Assembly (NCBI GenBank): GCA_019745415.1
Contig: JAIETF010000017.1
Coordinates: 62,001 to 126,000, forward strand
Source: Candidatus Obscuribacterales bacterium
GTDB taxonomy: Bacteria > Cyanobacteriota > Vampirovibrionia > Obscuribacterales > Obscuribacteraceae
Length of the DNA: 64,000 bases
Reading direction: 5' to 3'
The notes under the pieces were generated by a model. It was not told where the DNA came from. It did not search any database and worked only from the letters and a program-made list of their open reading frames with translations. Numbering within the stretch: the first letter of the stretch is position 1; every line of letters begins with the position of its first letter. Of the stretch, positions 27,718 to 36,992 are shown piece after piece. Position numbers and translations under genes: made by a program.

Positions 27718-30420
27718 ATGGCGCTCACTGGTAACGAGATCCGCGACAAATTTGTTTCGTACTTCGAGAACAAGCGTGGACACCTGCATCTGCCCAGCTC
27801 CAGCTTAATTCCTGACAATCCCACCTTGCTTTTGACATCAGCAGGGATGGTGCAATTCGTACCAATCTTCCTTGGTCAGGCTAAACCCACCGAGCCGCCC
27901 CGCGTGGTCACCGTGCAAAAATGCGCCAGGGCCGGCGGCAAAGATTCCGATATCGAGAATATCGGACGTACATCTAGACACCACAGCTTCTTCGAGATGC
28001 TTGGCAATTTCAGCTTTGGCGACTATTTCAAGAAAGAAGTGATTCCATGGGCTTGGGAATTCGTCACCAAAGAACTTGGACTAGAGCCCGAGAAGCTCTA
28101 TGTCACTATTTTTCAAGGTGACGAGCAAAATCCACCCGACGACGAAGCCTTCGAAATCTGGAACAAAGTAGTCGGCGTTCCGGCAGAGCGCATCTACCGC
28201 ATGTCTAGAAAAGACAATTTCTGGGGTCCGCCCGGTCCCACCGGTCCTTGCGGTCCTTGTTCTGAGATTTATTATGACCGCGGACCCGACTATGGTCCCG
28301 AAAGCTTCGACGATTATTGCTATAAGGGCGTCGAAGGCGATCGCTATATGGAGTTCTGGAACCTGGTGTTCATGGAACTCTACAAAGATGAAGAAGGCAA
28401 ATTCAGCCCTCTGGAAAAGAAAAATGTGGACACAGGCTCGGGTCTTGAGCGGGTAGCTTTGATTTTGCAAGGCAAGAACAATACCTTTGAAACCGACCTG
28501 TTTTTCCCCATTCTCGAGAAAGTATCCAGCCTAGCCGGTGTGCCCTACAGAGGCGGCATCAATAACGGACCCTGGAACTTAAGCCAAGAGACCAAGCAAG
28601 ACAGTTATCTCAAAATTATCGCCGACCACGCCAGAGCCGTGACCTTCTTGGTATCGGACGGCATTCGCACTTCTAATGTCGGGCGTGGTTATGTGCTGCG
28701 CTTCATCATCAGACGCGCCGCTCGTTTCGGCAGACTGCTCGGCATTACCGAACCTTTCATCTACAAGCTTGTCGATGAAGTGGTGAAAATCTATGGGCAC
28801 TTCTATAAAGAACTGGTCGCTCAAAAAGAGAGCACAGTGCAAGTGATCAAAGAAGAAGAAGAGCGCTTCGCCAAAACTATCGAGCGCGGTACCAGCCTCT
28901 TGAACGATATGCTCGGTGCAGAGGGCAAGGTACTTGCCGGTGAAGATGTCTTCAATCTTTATGCCACCTATGGCTTCCCCATCGAACTGACAGCCGAAAT
29001 CGCCCAAGAACACGGCAAAACAGTAGACATGGACGGCTTTGCCAAAGCCAGAGCCAAACACGAAGAAGTGTCTTCGGTGGGCAAGTTCAACGTCATCATC
29101 ACCGGTGAAGAAGCCCTCGGAAAAGTCTTGAAAGAACACGGCGCCACCGAGTTCACAGGCTATGCCAATCTGAAAAGTGAAGCAACCATACTGGCTATAA
29201 TCGGTAAAGACGGCAATTTGCTGCGCGAAATCTCAGAAGGCGAAGAAGCCGACATCATCTTGAATTGCACTCCATTTTATGGTGAGTCTGGTGGTCAGCT
29301 CGGCGATACCGGCTATCTAAAAAATGAAGACGGTATCTTGCAAGTGCTCAACACCAAGAAGCATGAAGGTCTGCATATACACCGGGTTAGATCTATATCG
29401 GGCGTCATCGCCGACGGTGCCAAAGTGAACGCCGATGTCGATGCCGGCAGACGTAAAGAAACAATGTTGCACCATTCGTCGGCACACGTCTTCCATGCTG
29501 CAGTCAGACAAATTTTCGGCAAAGAAGTAGTACAAGCAGGTTCGCAAGTCGGACCGGCAGCCATGCGCTTCGACTTTACCTTAAGCAAGCAACCAAGCAA
29601 GGCCGAACTGGCCCAGGTAGAAAACCTGATGAACACTTGGGTGCGTACCGCCAGCCCGGTCAAGACCACCGAAATGTCTATCGACGAAGCGAAACAGACA
29701 GGCGCCATAGCCATGTTCGGTGAGAAGTACGGCGATAGGGTGAGAGTCGTGCAGATGGGCGATTTCTCTTTAGAATTCTGCGGCGGCACCCATGTGGCCA
29801 ATACAGCCGAAATCGGTCAAATCAAGATCATCTCGGAAGGCAGTATCTCGCAAGGCGTGCGCCGCGTCGAAGCTCTTTCCGGAGAGAAAGCCTGGCACTA
29901 TATCTCAGACCAGCTGAGACATCTCACCGATGCCACAGACCGCCTTAAAATAAAGCCTGCCGAACTAGGCGCTCAAATAGACAGATTGCAAGACAATCTC
30001 AAGCAGAAAGAAAAACAGCTGCAGGTTCTGGAAGAGAAACTGGCGGTGGCTCGCATCCCCGAGCTTATTGCCAAGGCTTCCAAAATGGGAGAGACGACTG
30101 TGGTAGCGCAGGCGGTGCAAGATATTTCGCCGGCGTCATTGAAGAGCCTGGCCGAGAATCTGAAAAACAGAGAAAATCTCGCTGTCTTGCTGGCTGCTCC
30201 ACAGCCCGACGGTGGCGTTTCGCTGGTGGCGGCTTTCAGCCCCGAACTGGTCAAGAAAGGTCTCAATGCCGGCAAAGTCGCCTCTGAAGTGGCTCAGATC
30301 TTGGGCGGCAAAGGCGGAGGACGCCCTGATATCGCCCAAGCCGGCGGCAAAGAACCAGAGAAAGTTTCAGAAGCACTGAACCGCTTCAATCAGATCGTCA
30401 GCAAACTGCTTGCTGTTTAA
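27718..30420 (+). CDS. alaS: Alanyl-tRNA synthetase
   Basis: This 900-residue protein has a class II catalytic domain (about 1-245), a tRNA-binding region, an editing domain (about 570-710) with the zinc-binding HHSSAH and CGGTHV motifs, and a C-terminal coiled coil plus DHHA1 domain with GGKGGGRPD. It charges tRNA-Ala and clears mischarged Ser/Gly. GGAGGAG stands directly before ATG 27718. Length is slightly above the usual 875. Confidence 0.98.
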   Translation: MALTGNEIRDKFVSYFENKRGHLHLPSSSLIPDNPTLLLTSAGMVQFVPIFLGQAKPTEPPRVVTVQKCARAGGKDSDIENIGRTSRHHSFFEMLGNFSFGDYFKKEVIPWAWEFVTKELGLEPEKLYVTIFQGDEQNPPDDEAFEIWNKVVGVPAERIYRMSRKDNFWGPPGPTGPCGPCSEIYYDRGPDYGPESFDDYCYKGVEGDRYMEFWNLVFMELYKDEEGKFSPLEKKNVDTGSGLERVALILQGKNNTFETDLFFPILEKVSSLAGVPYRGGINNGPWNLSQETKQDSYLKIIADHARAVTFLVSDGIRTSNVGRGYVLRFIIRRAARFGRLLGITEPFIYKLVDEVVKIYGHFYKELVAQKESTVQVIKEEEERFAKTIERGTSLLNDMLGAEGKVLAGEDVFNLYATYGFPIELTAEIAQEHGKTVDMDGFAKARAKHEEVSSVGKFNVIITGEEALGKVLKEHGATEFTGYANLKSEATILAIIGKDGNLLREISEGEEADIILNCTPFYGESGGQLGDTGYLKNEDGILQVLNTKKHEGLHIHRVRSISGVIADGAKVNADVDAGRRKETMLHHSSAHVFHAAVRQIFGKEVVQAGSQVGPAAMRFDFTLSKQPSKAELAQVENLMNTWVRTASPVKTTEMSIDEAKQTGAIAMFGEKYGDRVRVVQMGDFSLEFCGGTHVANTAEIGQIKIISEGSISQGVRRVEALSGEKAWHYISDQLRHLTDATDRLKIKPAELGAQIDRLQDNLKQKEKQLQVLEEKLAVARIPELIAKASKMGETTVVAQAVQDISPASLKSLAENLKNRENLAVLLAAPQPDGGVSLVAAFSPELVKKGLNAGKVASEVAQILGGKGGGRPDIAQAGGKEPEKVSEALNRFNQIVSKLLAV

Positions 30421-30431
30421 GGATAATTGCC

Positions 30432-30875
30432 ATGAGCGAAAATAGCCCTCAATCCCAAAACCCGATGCCGCAACAAGTGCTTATCTATGCCGATGGCGGC
30501 TCTAGAGGCAATCCGGGGCCGGCCGGCTGCGGAGTAGTTTTGAGCAACGCCGCCACCGGCGAAAACCTGGAAAATATCTCACATTTTCTCGGCACAGCCA
30601 CAAACAATGTGGCCGAATATACCGGTCTGGTGCTTGGTCTAGAGAAGGCCCTCGCCTTAGGCATACCAGAAGTGGAAGTGCGCATGGATTCGGAACTGGT
30701 GGTCAAACAGATAAAGGGCGAGTACCGAGTCAAAAATGAAAATCTCAAACCTTTATATCTAAAAGCAACTGCTCTCAAAAGCAAATTCAAAAAGTTTGCC
30801 ATCAGCCATGTCAGACGGGAGCAAAACAAGGAAGCCGATCGTCTTGCCAACCAAGCTATGGATAGAGGAGCCTAA
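30432..30875 (+). CDS. rnhA: Ribonuclease HI
   Basis: This 147-residue protein is an RNase H fold with the four carboxylates expected: YADGG, NNVAEYTGL, VRMDSEL and KEADRLAN. It degrades the RNA strand of RNA-DNA hybrids. It lies 11 bp after alaS and shares its 3' end with the SD of the next gene, which indicates one transcript. It is more like the short archaeal-type/RnhA-like group than the E. coli enzyme, as it lacks a basic protrusion. Confidence 0.94.
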   Translation: MSENSPQSQNPMPQQVLIYADGGSRGNPGPAGCGVVLSNAATGENLENISHFLGTATNNVAEYTGLVLGLEKALALGIPEVEVRMDSELVVKQIKGEYRVKNENLKPLYLKATALKSKFKKFAISHVRREQNKEADRLANQAMDRGA

Positions 30876-30880
30876 GTCAG

Positions 30881-31684
30881 ATGCCGATAAGTAATTGGAT
30901 CAGTATCAGTCCCAAGTGGAAACATTTGGCACTAGCCTGCTCCACTCTATTTTTGCTTATGCTTAGCGGCCTTGCCGCCCAAGCAGCGCCGCCGGTGCGT
31001 ATAGCCGTCGTCACCGGCAACGGCAGCGGTGTGGAACAAGACATAGTCGATCGCATATCCAGTCAGCTGTCCAATATGCCCGATGTCGCTCTTTCAACCG
31101 TAAACCCAGACTGGTATGTGGTTTGCAATATAAATGAAAGCATCGACCAGATGTCAGGTTCAATTAGATATAACGGCTCGGTTCTAGTAAAAACCAATTC
31201 GGGCCAGGTTATACACACGGCAGCAGTGCAAAAGTACAACCAAGACTTTTCAGTCTCAGGCACACCTCAACTCAACAAAAGACTGGTGGATAATGCCGCC
31301 AGAGATGTGATCAATGCAGCCAGCACCCGCGTCATTGGACCGATACAACAGGCTGTCATGATTGAAATGGAAACCCGCGACCGCATAATTCAATCGCAAA
31401 GTTTGGGCGACGAAGACAAATATCAAGAAGCAATCTCGCTCTTGAGACCGATAACCCCGGACACGCCGCACTTTAAAGACGTGAGGGCTCTCATCGACCA
31501 GTTCGAAATGGAACAAGATGCCCTCGAGCGTATGCAGGCAGCCCAGGCGAAAGCGCAGAAGGGCAGCCTCGGTGAGGCAATCAATATAGCTTCAGGCGTA
31601 AATGCCAAGAGCAAAAGATATAAGGCATCCCGAGCCAAAATTGCCGGTTGGAGGGCCATGCTGACCAAAAAGAAAGCTAAGTAA
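30881..31684 (+). CDS. Secreted protein of unknown function
   Basis: This 267-residue protein has a signal peptide with a long basic N-region (about 1-35, ending in AAQA). The mature start RIAVVTGNGSG and the following Asp/Ser-rich stretch have the alternating strand-helix pattern of the CsgG/TolB N-terminal fold, matching the downstream CsgG-like protein in style. The C-terminal half has a short TPR-like segment (YQEAISLLRPI) and ends basic. The SD (GAGGAG) lies inside the end of rnhA, so translation is coupled to it. No family is assigned. Confidence 0.7.
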   Translation: MPISNWISISPKWKHLALACSTLFLLMLSGLAAQAAPPVRIAVVTGNGSGVEQDIVDRISSQLSNMPDVALSTVNPDWYVVCNINESIDQMSGSIRYNGSVLVKTNSGQVIHTAAVQKYNQDFSVSGTPQLNKRLVDNAARDVINAASTRVIGPIQQAVMIEMETRDRIIQSQSLGDEDKYQEAISLLRPITPDTPHFKDVRALIDQFEMEQDALERMQAAQAKAQKGSLGEAINIASGVNAKSKRYKASRAKIAGWRAMLTKKKAK

Positions 31685-31792
31685 GCCAAAAAGATAGATT
31701 AGGCAAAAATAAATCAGTCGCTCAATCCTATCTTTAAGCACCGAAAGGTTAATCCAGTATCTTTAAAAAACGCCGTATCAGGTAAGGAGTAG

Positions 31793-32950
31793 ATGATGAA
31801 ATTGAGGAAGACACTGGCGCTCATGTTTGCGCTCTTCTTGCTGGTAGGCTCGATGCCCCAAAGCTCGCAAGCCGCCACTAAAAGACGAATCGCCATTCTG
31901 CCGTTCGAATACGGCTCTGTATCAGGAGTGGTTGGCACATATGACGTTGGTAAAGGCATTGTCAGCCTGCTCATCACCAAACTAGTCAACGATGGTACCT
32001 ATTCAGTCGTTGACAGACAGATGCTCGATAGCATCTTGAAAGAGCAGAATCTATCGGTTTCAGACCGTGCCGACCCAGCCACCGCCTGCAAAATCGGTAA
32101 AATTTTGAGTGTAGACGCGATTATCGTCGGCACAGTCACCCAATTTGGTTATGAGACCAAATCATCAAGCGCCAGCCTACCCACAGGTTACATCCCCTCC
32201 ATTCCTTATGTAGGCGGACTCGGCGGCTTCATCGGCACAGTGCGCTCCAGCAAGAGCAAAGTAAAAGTAGCAGTTGATGCCAGAGTTATAGACGTTAACA
32301 CCACTGAAATCTTGGCTGCCGTGCACGGCACCGGCGAAAGCAAGAGATCTTCCACCGGTGCTTTCGGCGTCGACGTTGATTCTTCCGACTTTGCCACTTC
32401 TATTGCCGGTGAAGCAACCTTGCAAGCCGTCGAAGATATGGGTGGTCAGATCATTGCCGCTGCCGCAAAAATTCCCGACAACCAATCTATTGCCGCACAA
32501 AACGTAGAAGGCAAAATCGCCGATGTCACCGGCAATTCCATAACTCTCAACGTAGGCAAAATCAATGGTCTGGCCGTCGGCGACAACCTCGCTGTAGAGA
32601 GACCTTTCAAGACCATCACCGACCCAGATACCGGCAAAGTGATCAAACAGATCAAAAATACAGTTGCCGTTATCACCCTAGACTCGGTTGATAAAGAAAG
32701 TTCCACCGGCAATATCGTTAAGGGTTCAGGCGTGCGTGTAGGCGACTCGGTCAAGAAAGTATCGATGGAAGTATCAGCCATCGTTGTCTCACCTGTAGGC
32801 GGAGCCAGCGAACCGGCCGGTATGAGCCGTTCGATGAGCGCCACCGGCACAATCATCAATAATGCCGCTAAGCAAGTGATCAACGACGCCGCCAACCATG
32901 CCGTCAATAGTGCCACCAAATTGCTCAACAAGACCAATAAGCCGCACTAA
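31793..32950 (+). CDS. CsgG-family outer-membrane pore-like protein
   Basis: This 385-residue protein has a signal peptide (about 1-28) with no lipobox cysteine, unlike E. coli CsgG. CsgG/HfaB features follow: RRIAILPFEY, GIVSLLITKL, YSVVDRQMLD, VDAIIVGTVTQFG and VKVAVDARVIDVNT. These proteins form the outer-membrane channel that secretes curli subunits or anchors holdfast. A C-terminal extension (about 250-350) has the FlgT-C-like pattern KINGLAVGDNLAV. The Gly/Pro-rich insertion SIPYVGGLGGF at about 141-151 falls where CsgG has its constriction loop. AAGGAG precedes ATG 31793. Confidence 0.85.
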   Translation: MMKLRKTLALMFALFLLVGSMPQSSQAATKRRIAILPFEYGSVSGVVGTYDVGKGIVSLLITKLVNDGTYSVVDRQMLDSILKEQNLSVSDRADPATACKIGKILSVDAIIVGTVTQFGYETKSSSASLPTGYIPSIPYVGGLGGFIGTVRSSKSKVKVAVDARVIDVNTTEILAAVHGTGESKRSSTGAFGVDVDSSDFATSIAGEATLQAVEDMGGQIIAAAAKIPDNQSIAAQNVEGKIADVTGNSITLNVGKINGLAVGDNLAVERPFKTITDPDTGKVIKQIKNTVAVITLDSVDKESSTGNIVKGSGVRVGDSVKKVSMEVSAIVVSPVGGASEPAGMSRSMSATGTIINNAAKQVINDAANHAVNSATKLLNKTNKPH

Positions 32951-32959
32951 GGAGAAACT

Positions 32960-33397
32960 ATGAGAAGCTCGATCGGGAGCCTTTTATTGACCGGATTTCT
33001 GCTTACAAGCTTGGCCTCGGTTTGGGCCAAGGAAGTAAACTTCGACGAAGTCTTGAAGAACGGCAATTACATGCTTCAAATTGGTGAATCGGAAAAGGCT
33101 GCTGCTTTCTTCGCCGCCAAAGTGAAGAAGTATCCAGGCTCAGGCGCCTGTCATACCGCTCTCGGTCGAGCCCTCAAACGTTTAGGCAAGTTAGACCAAG
33201 CCAAAGAAGAATTCAAACAAGCCACTGAAGTAGAGCCCACCTTCCCGGACGGCTTCTATGAATACGGTGTGCTTTCCGAAAGCGATAAACAATGGACTCA
33301 GGCGGCTCAAGCCTTTGAAAAATATCTGGAATTGAAACCGGAAAATGCTCAGAGACGTACCATTGAAGATCGCATTCAGTACTGCAAAGGACAATAG
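32960..33397 (+). CDS. Small secreted TPR protein
   Basis: This 145-residue protein has a signal peptide (about 1-22) followed by three TPR units (GESEKAAAFFAAK, GKLDQAKEEFKQATEV, QWTQAAQAFEKYLEL). TAAGGAG precedes ATG 32960, 9 bp after the CsgG-like gene, so it is likely co-transcribed and could act as its periplasmic partner (inference from position). Confidence 0.85.
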   Translation: MRSSIGSLLLTGFLLTSLASVWAKEVNFDEVLKNGNYMLQIGESEKAAAFFAAKVKKYPGSGACHTALGRALKRLGKLDQAKEEFKQATEVEPTFPDGFYEYGVLSESDKQWTQAAQAFEKYLELKPENAQRRTIEDRIQYCKGQ

Positions 33398-33417
33398 AAC
33401 CAAAGAGGAGCTAAGCT

Positions 33418-34359
33418 GTGACCGAGAAAAATTATGCCTATTTCCAGGGTGCAATAGTTCCTCTGGAAGATGCCAAAATCAGCATCATGAACCATTCGTT
33501 CATGTACGGCACTGCAGTCTTTGAAGGCATACGCGGTTACTGGAATGCTAAAGAAGAAGAACTCTATCTCTTCAGATTGAGAGAACACTACGAACGCATG
33601 GCCGACAGCATGAAGATCATGTATCTCGACGTCAAATACTCGATTGACGAGCTATGCAAAATCACTGTGGAATTGGTCAAGAAGAACGCTCCTCGCACCG
33701 ATACCTATGTTCGCCCCACAGCCTATAAAACAGTGCACAGAGTGGGACCGTCCTTGGAAAACAATCCTTCGGACATCTGTATTTTTACTGTACCTTTCGG
33801 TGATTATTTTCACGGAGCGGCCGGTCTGAAAGTGCAGGTCTCAAGCTGGCGCCGAGTGGAAGATAACGCAATTCCCGCTAGAGCAAAAATTGTCGGCGCC
33901 TACGCCAATACAGCCCTTGCCAAAACCGATGCGCTGATGGCGGGCTTTGATGAATGTATAGTTCTATCTGAAAATGGTCATGTATCTGAAGGTTCAGCCA
34001 TGAATGTCTTCATGGTCAAGAACGGAAAACTAATCACCACACCTTCCACCGAGAATATTCTGGAAGGCGTTACCCGTCGCACCATTGTCGAAATGGCCGA
34101 GGGTGAACTGAATTTGAAAGTGGAAAGCAGACAGATAGACCGTTCCGAACTCTATATCGCCGACGAGCTTTTCTTCTGCGGTACCGGCGCTCAGATAGCT
34201 CCAATTATCGAAGTTGATCGTCGACCGATTGGTTCTGGCAGCGCAGGTCCTATATCGACTATGATAAAAGACAAGTACATTTCACTCTGCCGCGGCGAAA
34301 TGCCCCAGTACCATCACTGGCTTACACCGGTCTATTGCAGAAAGAAAGCTGTGACATAG
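33418..34359 (+). CDS. ilvE: Branched-chain amino acid aminotransferase
   Basis: This 313-residue fold-type IV PLP aminotransferase has GTAVFEGIRGYW near the N-terminus, the PLP lysine in IPARAKIVGAYAN and the substrate/PLP motif LSENGHVSEGSAMNVF. It catalyses the last step of Val, Leu and Ile synthesis and the first step of their breakdown. The start is GTG at 33418 with AAAGAGGAG upstream. It lies 20 bp after the small TPR gene. Confidence 0.95.
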   Translation: MTEKNYAYFQGAIVPLEDAKISIMNHSFMYGTAVFEGIRGYWNAKEEELYLFRLREHYERMADSMKIMYLDVKYSIDELCKITVELVKKNAPRTDTYVRPTAYKTVHRVGPSLENNPSDICIFTVPFGDYFHGAAGLKVQVSSWRRVEDNAIPARAKIVGAYANTALAKTDALMAGFDECIVLSENGHVSEGSAMNVFMVKNGKLITTPSTENILEGVTRRTIVEMAEGELNLKVESRQIDRSELYIADELFFCGTGAQIAPIIEVDRRPIGSGSAGPISTMIKDKYISLCRGEMPQYHHWLTPVYCRKKAVT

Positions 34360-34417
34360 AAAGCAGTGAAATAGAAAGACTACTCACCAGTCTAAGAACA
34401 AAACCAGGAATAAGATC

Positions 34418-34843
34418 ATGAATAGAACGGCGAAACTAACTTTATCGGCACTGATGGCGGTGGCGGCCATTTTGGTTTCACCCATGGTGAGAGCAGCTGA
34501 AAGCCAGCAGGCGATAGTCTTTTATCATTATATAAGAGACCTGTACTACGCCAAGAATCTCAATCAGATCACCAAGTTCTGGGCTAAGCCAACCAGAGAA
34601 CCGCTGGAAGCCCTGAAGGGACAAGCGGCTAAATATAAGCTGGAAGAGCTAAAAGTAGGCTATGTCTACAAGCCCAAGATCAATGTGCAACGCATGCAGG
34701 GAATACGCTGTTTGATGAAAGGCACGGCTATTGCCAATGACCTAGGTCGAACATTTCCGTGTTCCCTGGATGTGATTATGATCTTTGAGGAAGGTTCCTG
34801 GCGCATCGAGCACTATCACTGGTCAGCCACAATCAATCAGTAG
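34418..34843 (+). CDS. Small secreted protein, possibly NTF2-like
   Basis: This 141-residue protein has a signal peptide (about 1-26, ending in VRA). The mature domain has helix, then curved-sheet features (LNQITKFWAKPTRE, then CSLDVIMIFEEGSWRIEHYHW) that resemble the SnoaL/NTF2-like fold, which is a weak guess. Two cysteines (IRCLM and FPCSLD) might form a disulphide. No SD is obvious before ATG 34418. Confidence 0.72.
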   Translation: MNRTAKLTLSALMAVAAILVSPMVRAAESQQAIVFYHYIRDLYYAKNLNQITKFWAKPTREPLEALKGQAAKYKLEELKVGYVYKPKINVQRMQGIRCLMKGTAIANDLGRTFPCSLDVIMIFEEGSWRIEHYHWSATINQ

Positions 34844-34890
34844 TTGAATTCCTTTCTTTACTGAAGACTTAGCTGACCAGTAAGTTGCAT

Positions 34891-35928
34891 CTACCAAGTC
34901 GGTCTTGAACTGCCGCTTGCAGCGCTATTAGCAGATTGGCTCATGCCATAGCCTGACTGCGGAGCGAAGGAACCATTCTGGCTGCTACTACTAGAGTTGC
35001 CGCTGCCTTGCTTGTCGTAAGACTTAAGAGCATCGCCTTCACCGGTTTTTGATTCAGAACCATGCGATTCAGCGGGCTTACGACCTTCAATTGATTTAGC
35101 CTCGCCGGAGTCGGAAGAAGGCTTGCTATTTGACTTCTCACTACCGTCAGCGCCGGTCTGGCCGGTCTGTGACTGATCTTTGCTGACACTATCACCGTTG
35201 GCTTCACCTTTACTGTCTAGCTTAGCGCCGCCTTCCGGTGAAGTTGGGTTTTGACTTTTGCCGCCCTCATTTCCAGATTCCGGCTTGCTGTTTTGCTTTT
35301 CGATACCGTCAGCACCGGCCTGACCTTTTTGTGATTGGTCTTTGTTGACGCTCTCACCGCCAGGTTCACCAGTACTGTCTAACTTTCCACCGCCACCCTG
35401 GGATTTTGGCGAATCACTTTTGGAGTTGGAATCGGATGGTTTTGATGCACTGCCGTCTTTCTTGCCGGTGCTCTCGCTCTGCGGACCTTCTTTACCGGCA
35501 GAAGCAGCACCTTCTGCATTAGGTGAATTCTGTGATGGATTATCGCTACCGGCAGCCTGCGAACCATCCGATCCACTATGACCGCTTTGATTAGCCTGCT
35601 CTTGTCCTTTTGATTGTGTTTTCTCAGAGCTGGTTGCAGCCCCGCTCGATTTAGAAACACTGGCTTCCGCGCCACTAGCCTCTGCACCATCAGACTGGCT
35701 ATTAGCATTTTCATTTTTACCGGAGGCTTTGTCATAACCACTTATTGGTGCGGCATTGAAGTCGAGATTACCGTCTTTAGAGACTCCGGCTGCACCATTC
35801 GCTTTGTTCTCGACAGCCATGGCGGCTGCTTGTTTATTTAGTTCATGAACATCGAAGTTGTTGTTTTCAACAGTGCCTTTGCTCTCGGCTGGTCTATCGA
35901 AGCGCTCATTATTGTGTGTATCAGCCAT
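34891..35928 (-). CDS. Long disordered Ser/Gly/Lys-rich protein with internal repeats
   Basis: The start is set at ATG 35928 because AAAGGAG lies 8 nt upstream; a longer reading would begin in the leader. The 345 residues carry no signal peptide or membrane helix and are almost entirely low-complexity Ser, Gly, Lys, Glu and Asn. Residues about 175-280 hold two imperfect repeats of about 50 residues, each carrying KLDS.GE, KDQSQ.GQ.GADG.EK and NSKP. It looks intrinsically disordered and hydrophilic, like desiccation-protective or matrix proteins. No function can be assigned. Confidence 0.75.
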   Translation of the reverse strand: MADTHNNERFDRPAESKGTVENNNFDVHELNKQAAAMAVENKANGAAGVSKDGNLDFNAAPISGYDKASGKNENANSQSDGAEASGAEASVSKSSGAATSSEKTQSKGQEQANQSGHSGSDGSQAAGSDNPSQNSPNAEGAASAGKEGPQSESTGKKDGSASKPSDSNSKSDSPKSQGGGGKLDSTGEPGGESVNKDQSQKGQAGADGIEKQNSKPESGNEGGKSQNPTSPEGGAKLDSKGEANGDSVSKDQSQTGQTGADGSEKSNSKPSSDSGEAKSIEGRKPAESHGSESKTGEGDALKSYDKQGSGNSSSSSQNGSFAPQSGYGMSQSANSAASGSSRPTW

Positions 35929-36164
35929 GATAAGAAACTCCTTTGGAGAAAAGGAAGTCAAAATAAGCGAAAAAAACTGAGCTCCAAGCAAAGGAAGCTT
36001 CTAATTTATTCTCTTAACTGGTAATTTGACTTGCGAGGGGTAGAGGGCAGGTAGAGGGGCATGTAAATTGAAATCTATGCAACGAGCATTTCAATCACGA
36101 TGTCAGAGTAGCAAAGAGGTTGTAACAGAGTTGTAAATATTTTAAGACAAGGCAGGAGTTAGTA

Positions 36165-36902
36165 ATGTTCAACCTAAAACGTCCACTGAAAGGCACAATG
36201 CTGGCTTGCTTTGCAGCATTAGCAATTCTTTCGACAGGAAAAACACTGGCACAAAACGCAAACGGGCTACCGCCTCAAATAGTTTTGCCAAGTTCTTCTA
36301 TAGGTCCTTCTATAGGTTCTTCTTGGGGTTCTTCTATAGGTTCTTCTTGGGGCTCGGTTCCTTATATAGGGACTTTTAGGTCGGTGCCTTATGTAGGTTC
36401 GGTGCCTTATTTGGGGTCGGTACCAAATATAGGCTCTTTTAGATCATTCGGTTCAGTGCCCTATCTAGGCTCTGTGCCAAATATAGGCTCGATTCCATAT
36501 GTAGGCTCGATTCCGTATGTAGGCTCGATTCCAAGAATCGGTGCCCTGCCTTACAGCAACTTTTATCGCCCCAGTGCGTTTTCCGGCGCTTTCAGCGGCA
36601 ATTATGCCCGCCCCTTTCAGAACTACGGCATTCCTAATTCGGGCAGGCTTTCCAATACAACAGTCATCCAAACAGCCCCCAGCAAGGCAAGCGGCAACTA
36701 TTATTCTGGTTCGGTCGGCGATGCAAGCGCCTCGGGCGGTTACTATTCTTCAACCAGCAGCGGTCAGAAAAGCCAAGATGATTATGCCTATCTAAACCGC
36801 ATACAAAGGCCGAAGTCTCTCAATAACTCGTCAGACAACTATTGGGGCTCATCTGGTAATCCTTTCCCGAAAGACTTGAAATCTGTGCCCTGGGCCCCCT
36901 AA
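36165..36902 (+). CDS. Secreted hexapeptide-repeat protein (SxPYxG type)
   Basis: This 245-residue protein has a signal peptide (about 1-29). Residues about 38-125 are built of GSSWGS and then about a dozen short units of the form GS[VI]P[YN][VLI]. The C-terminal third is Ser/Gly/Tyr-rich. The repeats suggest a structural surface or matrix protein. CAGGAG stands 6 nt before ATG 36165. It is not a known family to me. Its SIPYVG units also occur once in the CsgG-like protein (about residue 141), perhaps by chance. Confidence 0.78.
   Translation: MFNLKRPLKGTMLACFAALAILSTGKTLAQNANGLPPQIVLPSSSIGPSIGSSWGSSIGSSWGSVPYIGTFRSVPYVGSVPYLGSVPNIGSFRSFGSVPYLGSVPNIGSIPYVGSIPYVGSIPRIGALPYSNFYRPSAFSGAFSGNYARPFQNYGIPNSGRLSNTTVIQTAPSKASGNYYSGSVGDASASGGYYSSTSSGQKSQDDYAYLNRIQRPKSLNNSSDNYWGSSGNPFPKDLKSVPWAP
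36355..36540 (+). repeat. 18-bp tandem repeats inside the SxPYxG gene
   Basis: Successive copies of ggctcgattccatatgta and its variants (such as ggctcggtaccaaatata) tile this interval. The nearly identical adjacent copies near 36486-36530 look recently duplicated, so copy number may vary between strains. Confidence 0.7.
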
Positions 36903-36960
36903 ATTATCAAGATAAACTGGCGGTAAGCCTGGCAAAGTCCGGAATCGGGCTTGCAATGGG

Positions 36961-36966
36961 TATAAT
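36961..36966 (+). promoter_or_regulatory. -10 element of rel
   Basis: A perfect TATAAT, preceded by TGGG, lies 27 bp before ATG 36993. The -35 position (36938-36943) does not match consensus. Confidence 0.4.
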
Positions 36967-36992
36967 CTACTAGGTCCTGGCGCGTAAGTTTG

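Noticed and set aside
36077..36091. 15-bp sequence shared with 43206-43220 (ATGCAACGAGCATTT)
   Set aside because: A 15-bp match is expected by chance about this often in 64 kb; no further copies or clear structure seen.
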